Shown: positions 33,161-43,154 of the stretch, piece after piece
How the letters are laid out: the number at the start of each line of letters is the position of its first letter
Position numbering within the stretch: the first letter of the stretch is position 1
Source of the DNA: Atopobium sp. oral taxon 199 str. F0494
Lineage (GTDB): Bacteria > Actinomycetota > Coriobacteriia > Coriobacteriales > Atopobiaceae
DNA length: 64,000 bases
Assembly (NCBI RefSeq): GCF_000411555.1
Contig: NZ_KE150486.1
Location: forward strand, 992,001 to 1,056,000
Direction: 5' to 3'
Position numbers and translations under genes: made by a program
Notes under the pieces: generated by a model
Database searches by the model: none
Told to the model about the DNA's origin: nothing
What the model saw: only the letters and a program-made list of their open reading frames with translations

Positions 33161-33189
33161 CTACGAAAGCTTCACAAGATATGTGGCCG

Positions 33190-36100
33190 TTACTTTTCCG
33201 CCTCGTTATCGCCGAGCGCTTTGCCGCCGTTAGGCACAGCATTACTGCCGAGCGTTCCGCCACCCCTGGACATCTCATTACCGCCGGACGCCTCATCGCT
33301 GTCGAACTCCTCATCGTCTCCGCCAAGCTCTTCGAGAACACCCAAAGCCGCAGGCATAAGCTGTTCATCTTTGTGTCGGAATGGATAGCCAAGTTTTTCG
33401 GACTTGGGATAGTAGATGGCACCGCGTGCTTTGAACTTGAGCGCCTGCTCACGGGGAATCTTGATTCCTTGGTACACAAGGCGTCCTCCGGTAAGCGAAA
33501 TCGAGGCCAAACCGAGCCGTTCTGCGCGGATACGTATCCGCGCGCGGTCGAAGAGATTCTTGCCGGCAAGAGGCAACGCACCAAAGCGCTCCTCCGTCTC
33601 CTGCTGTATCTCATCCACATCCGCAAGATCCCAAGCGGCCGCCAAACGGCGATACACCAGCACGCGCCGGTCAACCTCTGGTAGATATTCTTCATCCAAG
33701 AAGAAATCGGCGGGCAAATTGAGGGTCACCTCTGCCTGTTCGATATCGGGGGTCTCCCCGCGCGCTTCGGCAACAGCCTCGCCAAGCATCTGCGTAAAGA
33801 GATCAAAGCCCACTCCGGAGAGATTACCGTGCTGCTCAGCGCCCATAAGCGAACCCGCACCGCGAATCTCAAGGTCGCGCATGGCAATCCTCATGCCGCT
33901 ACCGAGATCTTGATACTCGTTGATGGCGGTCAAGCGCGCTGTTGCTTCTTCGGTAAGCGGCATCTCCGCAGGGAACATAAAGTACGCGTACGCCTGCTGC
34001 CGGCCTCGACCAACGCGTCCCTTCAGCTGGTAGAGCTGGGCTAAGCCCAAACGTTCCGAGTCTTCGATGATCAACGTGTTGGTGTGCGGATTATCGATGC
34101 CTGATTCAATAATAGTTGTCGCTACCAAGACATCTATCTCATGTTCCTGAAAACGCAGCATCACGTCTTCTACCTCGCGAGCATTCATTTGGCCGTGGGC
34201 TACGCCTACGCGCGCTTCCGGCGCCGCCTCCGCCACGCGACTCACAGCGTCATCGATAGTAGTAACGCGGTTGGAGACGTAATACACCTGTCCTTCTCGC
34301 GCGAGTTCAGCCCTAATAGCAGCGGACACAAGGTCGGGGTCGTACTCCCCTACCATCACTTTGACCGGCTTTCTGCCCGGAGGAGGCGTCATGATAAGGC
34401 TCATGTCGCGCACACCACTCATAGCCATCTGCATGGTACGAGGAATGGGTGTCGCGGAAAGCGTCAGCACATCAACCTGTTCGCGCATATTTTTAAGCTG
34501 CTCTTTATGCTGGACCCCAAAACGCTGCTCCTCATCAACGATGACAAGTCCCAGTTCGTGAGGGTTCACATCCGCCGACAGCAAACGATGAGTTCCCACC
34601 AAAACATTCACCGAACCGTCCGCAAAGCCCTCCAGCGCCCGCCGTTGCCGCGCAGACGTAACAAAACGGGAAAGTACCGCCACACGCAGGCCAAAGGGGG
34701 CAAAGCGCGAGAAGAACGTCTCAAAATGCTGCTGAGCCAAAATGGTAGTAGGACACAAAATCATGACCTGCCGACCATCCTGACATGCCTTGAATGCAGC
34801 ACGCAACGCAACCTCTGTCTTGCCAAATCCCACATCGCCGCAGAGCAGCCGATCCATAGGCTTTTGCGCTTCCATGTCAAGCTTGATATCCGCAATCGCG
34901 CTCTCTTGATCGGGTGTCATTGGATAAGGAAAAGCAGCTTCCATCTCTTCCTGCGCGGGAGTATCAAAGGAAAACGCATACCCCGGCACTGAGGCGCGGC
35001 GCGTATAGAGATCAACCAGGTCAAATGCCAGTTTTTTAGCGGATTTGCGCGCTTTTGCCGTGGCTCGAGACCAGTCAGCTGTACTCAGGCGAGTCAGCCT
35101 TGGAGCGGCGCCATCAGGTCCTACATATCTTGTCAGCCGGTCAACCTGCTCAAAGGGAACGTAAAGCTTGTCGCCCTGAGCATACTCAAGCAGGAAGTAA
35201 TCGCGCATCCTGCCCGCAGCTTCTTCTCGTACAATCTCCTTGAAGTAGGCAATACCGTGTTTAGCGTGAACAACGTAGTCGCCCGGCTTGAAAGGAAACG
35301 TAACACTGGTAGGATCGACGCGCCTGGAGCGGCGATGGCTGCGAGCAGAGCGAACGGTAAGATCCGAAACGGATAATACGGCAAGGTCTGCCGAAGGTAC
35401 AATGATGCCCGCTGGAACCGGAGCATCGGTAAATGTCACCCTGCCGCGTTTCAGAGTAGTATACGAAATATCCTGTTTTGGGACATTTTCTTTTGACGTG
35501 CCTAAAGACACTTCAAACGGTATGCTTTCATCGCTGAAATGAGACATCATATGCTCACGGGCAGCTCTATCCGGAACAGCAAAGACGACAACATCATTGT
35601 CATGAACCAGCTGACGAACGCAGCTGAGCAGCTTAGCGTCCGATCCGGCAATAGAGGGCCTGTGTACCGCAAGTTCCGCTGTAACCTGACCGCCCGCACG
35701 CAAAAGCGAAGCGAAAGAAAAGCGCTGCTGCTTTCCGAAATCCAGCTCTCTTGGCATGGTGTACAGCCCGTCGAGTTTAACCTTCGCCGTTTGCGCGGCG
35801 GATGCAATCTCATCCATAGCTCGCTGACAGTCGTCAAAAAGTGAGCGGGGTTCGGAGAGAACCACGAGGGTTTCAGCCGCAATGTGTTCCAGGGGATTCG
35901 CCGTTGTACCATATAGGATGGGCAGATAGCGCTCAAGCGTCGAAACGGAAGCTCCGCGCTGAATGAGCTCTAAGTCCGCAGCTATCGCGCTATTCTCCTG
36001 AGCGCGGTTATACAATGCCGCCTCAGCATTGCGGATAGTCTCTGCAGTAAGGGCCAACTCACGGCACGGGACTACCGTCACCGATTCAAGCTCGCCGATG

Positions 36101-36741
36101 GTCTGGCCGGTAGCGGCTACCATGCGACGAATGCGATCAATCTCGTCACCGAAAAATTCCAAGCGCACTGCACTGCTGAACTGGGCGGGAAATATATCGA
36201 CCGTGTCGCCATGCACATGAAACGAGCCAGGAACATCCGCCGCGCCGGTGTCGGCATACCCCATGCCTACCAGAAGCGCAGGCACCTCTTCAAAAGGCAC
36301 GACATCGCCTATAGAAAACGTACTGGGTATACAGTAGCCCGAGCCCACCGGAGGAACCCGGCGCAAAAGTGCACGGGCGCTTGCGACCACGACGCACTTC
36401 TCGCCCGCAGCAAGGCGAGCAATCGCATGACAGCGCATGCCGATAAGAGCGTCGTCCGGCGCGGTTTCCGACCAAGGGTAGTCGCGACGTTCAGGATACC
36501 TCAAGACCACGTCATTGCCGAGCCACGCCGCGAGAGCGCGAGCACTACGATCAGCCGCTTCCTCACCGGCCACCACCAGCACGGTCGGCCGCGGGTTGTG
36601 CGCCCAGACGGACGCGAGCACCAACGTACGAGCGCCTTGCGCCACAGCTAACGTAGCGTCTTTGCCTTCCGACAGCACGCGCATACAGGCTGCAAGTTCG
36701 GGAGCGGATAACAGGCGCTGAGCAACTCGATTGATAAACAC
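33190..36741 (-). CDS. mfd: Transcription-repair coupling factor Mfd
   Basis: The 1183-residue protein has all Mfd domains: UvrB-like N-terminal region (to about 330), the CarD-like RNA-polymerase-interacting domain (about 480-545, beginning FKPGDYVVHAKHGIAYF), and a RecG-like helicase with Walker A GDVGFGKTEVA, DEEQRFGV, the VLTLSATPIPRT segment and GRVGRGRQQAY, then the TRCF domain. It removes stalled RNA polymerase and recruits UvrA. The last 40 residues after LEELGGDDEEF are a Gly/Asn-rich, repeat-like tail (coded by repeats of about 40 bases) unlike other Mfd proteins. Confidence 0.97.
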   Translation of the reverse strand: MFINRVAQRLLSAPELAACMRVLSEGKDATLAVAQGARTLVLASVWAHNPRPTVLVVAGEEAADRSARALAAWLGNDVVLRYPERRDYPWSETAPDDALIGMRCHAIARLAAGEKCVVVASARALLRRVPPVGSGYCIPSTFSIGDVVPFEEVPALLVGMGYADTGAADVPGSFHVHGDTVDIFPAQFSSAVRLEFFGDEIDRIRRMVAATGQTIGELESVTVVPCRELALTAETIRNAEAALYNRAQENSAIAADLELIQRGASVSTLERYLPILYGTTANPLEHIAAETLVVLSEPRSLFDDCQRAMDEIASAAQTAKVKLDGLYTMPRELDFGKQQRFSFASLLRAGGQVTAELAVHRPSIAGSDAKLLSCVRQLVHDNDVVVFAVPDRAAREHMMSHFSDESIPFEVSLGTSKENVPKQDISYTTLKRGRVTFTDAPVPAGIIVPSADLAVLSVSDLTVRSARSHRRSRRVDPTSVTFPFKPGDYVVHAKHGIAYFKEIVREEAAGRMRDYFLLEYAQGDKLYVPFEQVDRLTRYVGPDGAAPRLTRLSTADWSRATAKARKSAKKLAFDLVDLYTRRASVPGYAFSFDTPAQEEMEAAFPYPMTPDQESAIADIKLDMEAQKPMDRLLCGDVGFGKTEVALRAAFKACQDGRQVMILCPTTILAQQHFETFFSRFAPFGLRVAVLSRFVTSARQRRALEGFADGSVNVLVGTHRLLSADVNPHELGLVIVDEEQRFGVQHKEQLKNMREQVDVLTLSATPIPRTMQMAMSGVRDMSLIMTPPPGRKPVKVMVGEYDPDLVSAAIRAELAREGQVYYVSNRVTTIDDAVSRVAEAAPEARVGVAHGQMNAREVEDVMLRFQEHEIDVLVATTIIESGIDNPHTNTLIIEDSERLGLAQLYQLKGRVGRGRQQAYAYFMFPAEMPLTEEATARLTAINEYQDLGSGMRIAMRDLEIRGAGSLMGAEQHGNLSGVGFDLFTQMLGEAVAEARGETPDIEQAEVTLNLPADFFLDEEYLPEVDRRVLVYRRLAAAWDLADVDEIQQETEERFGALPLAGKNLFDRARIRIRAERLGLASISLTGGRLVYQGIKIPREQALKFKARGAIYYPKSEKLGYPFRHKDEQLMPAALGVLEELGGDDEEFDSDEASGGNEMSRGGGTLGSNAVPNGGKALGDNEAEK

Positions 36742-36820
36742 AAAGACTCCTTAACGCGGCAAAAGCCCACATGTAAAAACACGCGGGCTACACCTGATTA
36801 GATTGGATTGCTATTGTAAC

Positions 36821-36911
36821 GGTTTCGACCGCGGTTTCAGCCGCGGTTTCGGCCACAGTTTCGACCGCGGTTTCAGCCGCGGTCTCGACCGGCAGTTTCG
36901 GCCACAGTTTT
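36821..36911 (-). repeat. 12-bp tandem repeat after the GH13-GH77 gene
   Basis: Seven units of 12-13 bases close to GGTTTCGACCGC run from 36821, ending with a partial unit at 36911. On the minus strand they start two bases after the stop codon of the fusion gene and end 79 bases before mfd. Confidence 0.85.
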
Positions 36912-36913
36912 CT

Positions 36914-39900
36914 CTAACGAGCGCCGCGCCGCGCCAAGGCCCTCAGTTTTTCAGCGGCATCATGAGTCAGGAGTTCAGGCGGGCATCTCCAAACCCAATT
37001 GTCCTTGCAGGTCCCCGGCACATTCATGCGAGCGGAATCGTCCAGCCCCAGTACGTCTTGCAAAGGCAGTATGGCCACGTCATTCGGAACCGACAGCACG
37101 TGCTCAACCACAGCGTTAAACAGCTCAAGGGTCTTCTCGTCAGCCAAACCGTTTACGGCCGCGTCCTCTGTATCGGGAAAAGTGAAACGGCGCTTGATAT
37201 GACCAGCGAGTGTCGAGGTGTCGTGCGTTGAGGTGTAGAGCACCGTCTCAGGCGGCGCCACAAAATGCTCGCGGGGGTCTCCATCGGCAAACACCGCCAC
37301 CGACATGCCAGGAATACCTGTCTCCGCCAAAAGCGCGCGAACCGCAGGCGTCACGGAGCCAAGGTCTTCGGCAATGAAGGGCAGCTCGCCAAAGCGTCTA
37401 TGCGCCTCCTGGAACAGGTCGAGTCCGGGTCCAAAAAGATCGGAACCGTCTGCGGCCGTATGTCCGGACGGAATATCGTAATACGAGATAAATCCCAGAA
37501 AATGGTCAAGACGCGTATAGTCGTACAGGTCAAAGGAACGCTCAAAGCGCTGCATCCACCACGCGTACCCCTGCTGTTTCAACACGTCCCAGCGGTATGC
37601 GGGATTGCCCCAGAGCTGACCCTCCGGAGCAAACGAATCGGGCGGGGTACCCGGCTGAGAAGCTACGCGCCCCTCCATGTCCAAATCAAAAATCTCCGGA
37701 TGCGCCCATACGTCAGCGGAATCCGCCGAAACAAACATGGGCATGTCGCCAATGATTTGAACTCCGTGCTTATGCGCGTAATCACGCAATTCATGCCATT
37801 CGCGTTCAAACATAAACTGAATACGGCGCCGGCGTTCGGCGCCTTCTCTTACGCCGGCGCGGGCCGCCAATTCCGGAGTATAGCTCCTATATTCTTCTGG
37901 CCAGTCTTGCCACGCCACGTCTTCCCCAAAGGTATCCTTCAGGGCGCGAAAGACAGCGTACGGCTCCAGCCAATAGGCGTTTTTCTTGCAGAATTCCTGA
38001 TAGCTATAACGGAAAACCGTGTTGCGCTCAAGGGCCTCAAAGCGCTCAAGGGCGCCACTGGCTCCTCCGTCAAGCAGGGAAGCGTTTCCAGCAAAAGCAG
38101 AAAGACCCGCATACGGAGAGCCGCACTCATCCGTCGGATTTACGGGCAAAATCTGCCAGTACATCTGACCAGCCTCTTCCAGCCAGTCGACAAACCGATG
38201 GGCATCAGAACCAATAGTTGCCCCCTGGGACACATACGGAGCATTCAGCTTGTCCGGAAGTGAGGTAATATGCGCGAGAACGCCCATACCGCGCTTCATG
38301 GGACGCTGCAGGCGACGCGGACGGTGTATGTGCAAAATCGTGGTGCCAAGCGGCCACATGAACACTTCTACGGAATCGTTACGAACCTCAAGCACCTGTC
38401 CGGTGATGATATCACTGACTTGCATGCCAGGCGCAATGGGAACGCGAATATTTTGAACCTTGGAGAGGCTCCTGTTGATAAGCACGCAGACCCGTTCCTC
38501 CGGATCGTGAAGTACATCAGCATGTTGTTCGCGCGTCCCGTTGTAGCGCCAAAATCCGAAAACATCCTCATTGGGCGCAAATGGTTCAAATTCACCGCTG
38601 GTTAGCACGGGGACTATCTTGCGCAGAGCAATCGAATTGCGATAGATGGCAGCGCAGTCCTTGTCGCCATGGCGAGAAGCGCCGCGCACCCCGTCGTCCT
38701 CCTGACCCCAGGGCATCGTCGCGCGATTGTAGGGGTCACGGTTTCCTTCGAGGCCCCACTCATCGCCGTAATACACGCACGGCACACCTGGCATGGTCAT
38801 CTGAATGACGCTCGCCGCCCATAAGCGGCTCTTACCAAGGCCGCGCTCATCGGATGAGAGGGGAAATTCCTGCGTCTCCGCGGGAGCCGTACGCGAATAA
38901 GGAGCGCCGCTCAAAATAGTCATAATGCGCGCGCGATCATGACTTCCCATAAGATTGAGTGACGAGAAAAACGCGTGCTTCGGATAGTTCTCCCGGAGCT
39001 CTTCAAGGCGTTGAGCCAGCTCATAGGCGGAAATCTCGCTACGCAGGTACTTAAGCACCCCAGAGCGCAAGGGATAGTTCATGGTGCCGTCAAGCTCATT
39101 GTCGGCAAAATAGCGCTTGAGTTCGCCGTAAGCGCGTTTGTTGCTGGCGTCTTCCCATACTTCACCGATTACTACCGCGTCAGAGCGCTCAGCCAAAGCT
39201 GCCTCATGAATCTCGGCGAGAAATTCATCGGAAAGCTCATCTGCCACATCGAGACGCCAACCGCGCGCACCGGCACGAATCCAGCGGCGCACGACGCCAT
39301 CCTTTCCGCAGATGAAATCACGGAATGATCGGCTGGTCTCATTGACGTCGGGAAGGTCGTCAACACCCCACCAACTTGCGTACGATCCGTCTTCCGCAAG
39401 CGTAAACCAATCCGCATAGGGCGACTTCTCGCCCTGACAAGCGCCTATGTCGGAGTAGTTGTGTTCACGATTAAAGTAACGGGAATCCGCTCCCGTATGG
39501 TTGAAGACGCCGTCCAAAATAATGGAAATGCCGCGGGCTTTTGCTTCACGACACAGTGTCTTGAACGATGCTTCATCGCCCAAAATAGGATCGATGGCAA
39601 GATAATCGGCTGTATCATAGCGGTGATTGCTGGCCGCTTCAAAGATAGGATTGAGATAGATGATGGTGATACCCAGCGCCTGAAGATAGTCCAGCTTTTC
39701 CGTAATGCCTTCCAGCGTACCGCCGTAAAAATCCCATTTGAGGATACGGCTGTTTTCATCCCGCGCATAGCTAGGTGTGCGGTCCCAATCTTCTATCAGC
39801 TCACGCTGTGGCCCGCGGTGCGGTTTATCAAGCGCCGCGCGAGTTCGCCTGCGCCAGTCAGCGCCGCGCGCGAAGCGGTCGGGAAATATCTGGTACGCGA

Positions 39901-40384
39901 TACCCTTTTCATACCAGGTGGGACAGACCTTGCGCGGCCTATACACCGTCAACTGAAATGAGGGCGGTTCGCCGAAAGCGAAATCGCCTACACCGGTAAC
40001 CCATCCTTCGCGGGCGCCGTACTTCCACACAGCGCCGTCCGATGCCTCAATCTCAAAGCGATACCACACAATACCTGTAGTATCGGGAGCAAACGACACC
40101 GAGAAGAGTACGGCGTCGGCGGGAACGCAGGAAGCGTACGCCGCGCCAAAGCCAACACGCCGCGCGTCAACAACTTGGCTGACTACGCCATCATCAACCG
40201 CAGAGCGAGCAGTCCGCTGCATAGGGAGGCACTTCTCGCCATTGCCTTCAATCCAGAGCCTGAGAGAACAGCCCCGCACGTCATCGCCCCAAACGGCAAT
40301 AGAAAGCGTAACGTTTTCGCCAAGACGAACCGCGCCGAACGGCTGACGGTACGCTGCCAGCGAAGTGCTGTGAAAAGCCTGCAT
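36914..40384 (-). CDS. GH13 neopullulanase/amylase-like and GH77 4-alpha-glucanotransferase fusion
   Basis: The 1156-residue protein joins two enzymes. Residues about 1-135 are a CBM34-like beta domain; about 140-600 a GH13 barrel with DGVFNHTG, GWRLDVADE (nucleophile Asp), VIGEVWED (acid Glu) and NLMGSHDRAR; a beta domain follows. From about residue 670 a complete GH77 MalQ-like enzyme begins (GMGVLAHITSLP), with MFVSADSADVWAH, DYTRLDHFLGF (nucleophile Asp), FIAEDLGSVTP and YTSTHDTSTLAG. The first half would hydrolyse alpha-1,4/1,6 glucan, the second moves maltosyl units. It is one base after glgA and ends the glycogen operon. A cytoplasmic location is likely, as there is no signal peptide. 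It starts at MQAFHST. Confidence 0.93.
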   Translation of the reverse strand: MQAFHSTSLAAYRQPFGAVRLGENVTLSIAVWGDDVRGCSLRLWIEGNGEKCLPMQRTARSAVDDGVVSQVVDARRVGFGAAYASCVPADAVLFSVSFAPDTTGIVWYRFEIEASDGAVWKYGAREGWVTGVGDFAFGEPPSFQLTVYRPRKVCPTWYEKGIAYQIFPDRFARGADWRRRTRAALDKPHRGPQRELIEDWDRTPSYARDENSRILKWDFYGGTLEGITEKLDYLQALGITIIYLNPIFEAASNHRYDTADYLAIDPILGDEASFKTLCREAKARGISIILDGVFNHTGADSRYFNREHNYSDIGACQGEKSPYADWFTLAEDGSYASWWGVDDLPDVNETSRSFRDFICGKDGVVRRWIRAGARGWRLDVADELSDEFLAEIHEAALAERSDAVVIGEVWEDASNKRAYGELKRYFADNELDGTMNYPLRSGVLKYLRSEISAYELAQRLEELRENYPKHAFFSSLNLMGSHDRARIMTILSGAPYSRTAPAETQEFPLSSDERGLGKSRLWAASVIQMTMPGVPCVYYGDEWGLEGNRDPYNRATMPWGQEDDGVRGASRHGDKDCAAIYRNSIALRKIVPVLTSGEFEPFAPNEDVFGFWRYNGTREQHADVLHDPEERVCVLINRSLSKVQNIRVPIAPGMQVSDIITGQVLEVRNDSVEVFMWPLGTTILHIHRPRRLQRPMKRGMGVLAHITSLPDKLNAPYVSQGATIGSDAHRFVDWLEEAGQMYWQILPVNPTDECGSPYAGLSAFAGNASLLDGGASGALERFEALERNTVFRYSYQEFCKKNAYWLEPYAVFRALKDTFGEDVAWQDWPEEYRSYTPELAARAGVREGAERRRRIQFMFEREWHELRDYAHKHGVQIIGDMPMFVSADSADVWAHPEIFDLDMEGRVASQPGTPPDSFAPEGQLWGNPAYRWDVLKQQGYAWWMQRFERSFDLYDYTRLDHFLGFISYYDIPSGHTAADGSDLFGPGLDLFQEAHRRFGELPFIAEDLGSVTPAVRALLAETGIPGMSVAVFADGDPREHFVAPPETVLYTSTHDTSTLAGHIKRRFTFPDTEDAAVNGLADEKTLELFNAVVEHVLSVPNDVAILPLQDVLGLDDSARMNVPGTCKDNWVWRCPPELLTHDAAEKLRALARRGAR

Positions 40385-40385
40385 A

Positions 40386-41885
40386 TTACCAATCCCTGCG
40401 CCTGGTATAACGGATTACCTCCGGGTGGAGCCAATGATACATGTCGAGATAATCATTGGCGGCCGTATGCCAGCTGAAGTCAGCGGCCATCGCTTGCTCA
40501 ACCAGCTTGTCCCACGCGTCGCGATGATTGCAGTACACATCGCAGGCAAAACAAACCACATCAGCCATTTCGTCCGCGTTCATGTTCGCGAAGCTGAAGC
40601 CGGTTCCCTCTCCCGTAAATTGGTTGTAGGGTCTGACGGAATCAGCCAGGCCTCCCGTTTCACGCACAATGGGAAGGGTTCCGTAGCGCATCGAAATCAT
40701 TTGAGAGAGCCCGCACGGCTCAAACTCCGAAGGCATCAAAAACATATCGGCGCCGGCATACATACGATGCGAAAGCGCCACGTCAAACTGCAGGCGAGCG
40801 GCCATGCGGTTGCCGTAGTGTCCGTCAAAGTAGCGCAGATCGTCCTCGTATTTCTGATCGCCCGTACCCAAGATTGCCACCTCGGCACCGGCGCATATGA
40901 TGCGGTCCATGGCATAGCTCACCAAGCCCATACCCTTTTGGTCAGTCAGGCGCGTGACCATCACAATCAAGGGGATGTCAGGATTGACTTCAAGCCCAAG
41001 CTCCTCTTGCAGAAGACGCTTGCACTCCGCCTTGCCTTCCATCTTCTTTGCCGAGAAGCGCGCGGGCGTAAAGGGATCGTTTGCCGGCGACCATGCGGCA
41101 ATGTCTATACCATTCAAGATGCCGCGCAGCGCTTCATGACGGCGACGGAAAATGGGGTCCATGCCCTCGCCGTAAAACGGCATCTGCAGCTCAAGCGCAT
41201 AGGTGGGGCTGACTGTACTCAGGTAATCCGAGTACAGCAGTGCTCCCTGCATAAAGTTGATGGAACGCTCGTCGCAACGGAGCTGCCCCGCCGCGGCAGG
41301 GATGTCAGCAAGCCCCAAGGGGTCCGCAAGCATTTCATCGGTAAACTGACCCTGGAACTTTACGTTATGTATCGAGAAGACCGTGCGAACGTTATCGCAC
41401 ACGGGAATACCCCTGTAAAACTCGCGCAAAAAGACAGGTGCCAACGCTGTTTGCCAGTCGTTGCAATGCAGGATATCGCAGGCGAGTTCAGGCACATGCG
41501 CGATTACCTCACAGATTGCCTTTGAGAAAAACGCGAATCGCTCGCCATCATCAAAAAAGCCGTAGAGGGCGTCCCTGCCAAAGTACGACTCATTGTCAAC
41601 GAAGTAGCAATCGACATTTTCATGAACAAGATGATACAGGCCGCAGTACGCCTCTCTCCAAGCAAGTGGCACATAGAGCTCGGCAACCTTGGTCATCTTT
41701 TCGCGCCATTCGGGTGCGATGGTCTTGTACAGGGGTGAGATGACAGCAACTTTTGCCCCTACATGCTTCAACGCGCTTGGCAGCGAACCCGCTACATCGC
41801 CAAGACCGCCGGTCTTTGAAAAGGGAACAACTTCAGAAGCCGAAAAAAGAACCTTAAGCTTTCTTCTCCTTGTTGTGCGTGCCAT
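40386..41885 (-). CDS. glgA: Glycogen synthase
   Basis: The 499-residue protein is a GT5 ADP-glucose starch/glycogen synthase: KTGGLGDVAGSLP near residue 25 binds ADP-glucose, HNVKFQGQF follows in the N-terminal domain, and the C-terminal domain has FLMPSEFEPCGLSQM with the conserved Glu and PIVRETGGL. It extends alpha-1,4-glucan chains. An arginine-rich lead (ARTTRRRK) precedes the first strand, which is not usual for GlgA. It lies downstream of glgD, separated by an intercistronic hairpin. Confidence 0.96.
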   Translation of the reverse strand: MARTTRRRKLKVLFSASEVVPFSKTGGLGDVAGSLPSALKHVGAKVAVISPLYKTIAPEWREKMTKVAELYVPLAWREAYCGLYHLVHENVDCYFVDNESYFGRDALYGFFDDGERFAFFSKAICEVIAHVPELACDILHCNDWQTALAPVFLREFYRGIPVCDNVRTVFSIHNVKFQGQFTDEMLADPLGLADIPAAAGQLRCDERSINFMQGALLYSDYLSTVSPTYALELQMPFYGEGMDPIFRRRHEALRGILNGIDIAAWSPANDPFTPARFSAKKMEGKAECKRLLQEELGLEVNPDIPLIVMVTRLTDQKGMGLVSYAMDRIICAGAEVAILGTGDQKYEDDLRYFDGHYGNRMAARLQFDVALSHRMYAGADMFLMPSEFEPCGLSQMISMRYGTLPIVRETGGLADSVRPYNQFTGEGTGFSFANMNADEMADVVCFACDVYCNHRDAWDKLVEQAMAADFSWHTAANDYLDMYHWLHPEVIRYTRRRDW

Positions 41886-41937
41886 GAACCGTACCTCTCA
41901 CTATTGTTGTCATACTTGCAAGTACTCATTTTACCGC

Positions 41938-41962
41938 ACTACCCCGGCCGAAACCGGGGTAG
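41938..41962. other. Hairpin between glgD and glgA
   Basis: CTACCCCGG (41939-41947) pairs with CCGGGGTAG (41954-41962) around a CCGAAA loop. No U-tract follows on the minus strand, so it is probably a message-stability or attenuation element in the glycogen operon. Confidence 0.6.
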
Positions 41963-42058
41963 ATAAAAACTTCTCGAGCTGTTATGTTTTTTTGCGCTCC
42001 ATATTCACCTCAGCAAACATGCTAGATGCGCTCTTACAGCCAACGTCTCTCGCGTTTC

Positions 42059-43153
42059 CTACTCCGTATACTTTTTACGGATAAGGATATGCTCCGGCGT
42101 ACCATGAAGCTCCGTATCACTTTGAACGACATTGTCACGGTCAACAATAGCGCGGTCGATGACGGCGCCGCTCTTGACGATACAGCTTTGCATCACGATG
42201 GAATCGCGGATGACAGCTCCAGGCTCAACGATAACCTTACGACCCAAAACGGAGCCGGTAACCGTGCCGTAAATGCGGCAACCTGCGGAAATCATTGAAT
42301 TGGTCACGCTGGAGCCAATCTCAAACTTTGCGGGAGCGGTGTCGTGAGCCTTCGTCTTAATATTGCCATCGGGGAACAGCTTGGCGGCAACGTCAGGATT
42401 CAGGGCATCCATATTGGCATAATAGAGTGAGTCTTTGTCAAAAATTCCGCGCGCATAGCCGTTAAAGAAGTACGTCTGAACTTTGACGCGGCCGTAATCC
42501 GACCTGAGCGCCTCAAAGAGATCTAGGTAATCCGTCGCGGCGTACCAGTCAAGCATCTCCATGAGTTTTGTGCGCGAAATGATGAAGCAGTCAAGTGACT
42601 GAACATCACCGTGATTGACTGAATTATGCATGCCAACGACGTATCCCTCATCGTCAACTTCAAACGCCGTCGCGTCCACGTTGGGACCTTGAGCCTCATT
42701 GCAGAGCACCGTAATGTCAGCGTCGGAAGCGATGTGGTGTTCCTGCATCTTATTGAGGTCGAAGTTGTAAACAAAGTTAGCGCTTGTATACACCACGTAA
42801 TCAGCGGTGGAGCGCTCAAGATAGACGCGGTTTGTCATCAAATCGCGAAGCAGGAAGCGCGCGCCTGTGCGAGAAGTTCCAAAGGCTGAACCAGGCAATA
42901 CGAAAAGTCCACCAGTTTTACGGTCAAGCCCCCATGCCTTACCGGATCCGATGTGGTCAATCAGTGAGCGGTAATTGAAAGGCATAATGACACCGACCGT
43001 GCGAATGCCGCAATTGACCAGATTGGACAGGGCAAAGTCAACCAAACGGTAGCGGCCGAGGAACGGCATTGACGCGATGGGGCGTACTTCATTTGAAAGT
43101 TCAGTATGCTTTGATGAGTAGTTGCATGTAATCAGACCGATTGTTTTTTTCAT
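42059..43153 (-). CDS. glgD: Glucose-1-phosphate adenylyltransferase regulatory subunit GlgD
   Basis: The 364-residue protein is a GlgC paralog lacking the GGxGxRL nucleotide-binding motif: the start reads KKTIGLITCNYSS, while the core MPFLGRYRLVDFALSNLVNCGI and the C-terminal left-handed beta helix remain. Such GlgD proteins act as noncatalytic partners that raise GlgC activity. The ATG at 43153 has GGAAGGGG upstream and lies one base after the glgC stop; a GTG overlapping the glgC end is possible. GlgD is known from Firmicutes and some Actinobacteria. Confidence 0.94.
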   Translation of the reverse strand: MKKTIGLITCNYSSKHTELSNEVRPIASMPFLGRYRLVDFALSNLVNCGIRTVGVIMPFNYRSLIDHIGSGKAWGLDRKTGGLFVLPGSAFGTSRTGARFLLRDLMTNRVYLERSTADYVVYTSANFVYNFDLNKMQEHHIASDADITVLCNEAQGPNVDATAFEVDDEGYVVGMHNSVNHGDVQSLDCFIISRTKLMEMLDWYAATDYLDLFEALRSDYGRVKVQTYFFNGYARGIFDKDSLYYANMDALNPDVAAKLFPDGNIKTKAHDTAPAKFEIGSSVTNSMISAGCRIYGTVTGSVLGRKVIVEPGAVIRDSIVMQSCIVKSGAVIDRAIVDRDNVVQSDTELHGTPEHILIRKKYTE

Positions 43154-43154
43154 G

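Noticed and set aside
36803-37231. Plus-strand reading frame with repeated Asp-Arg-Gly-Phe-Ser words
   Set aside because: It is the tandem repeat 36821-36911 read in one frame and then the reverse of the GH13-GH77 gene; no ribosome site and no support as a protein.
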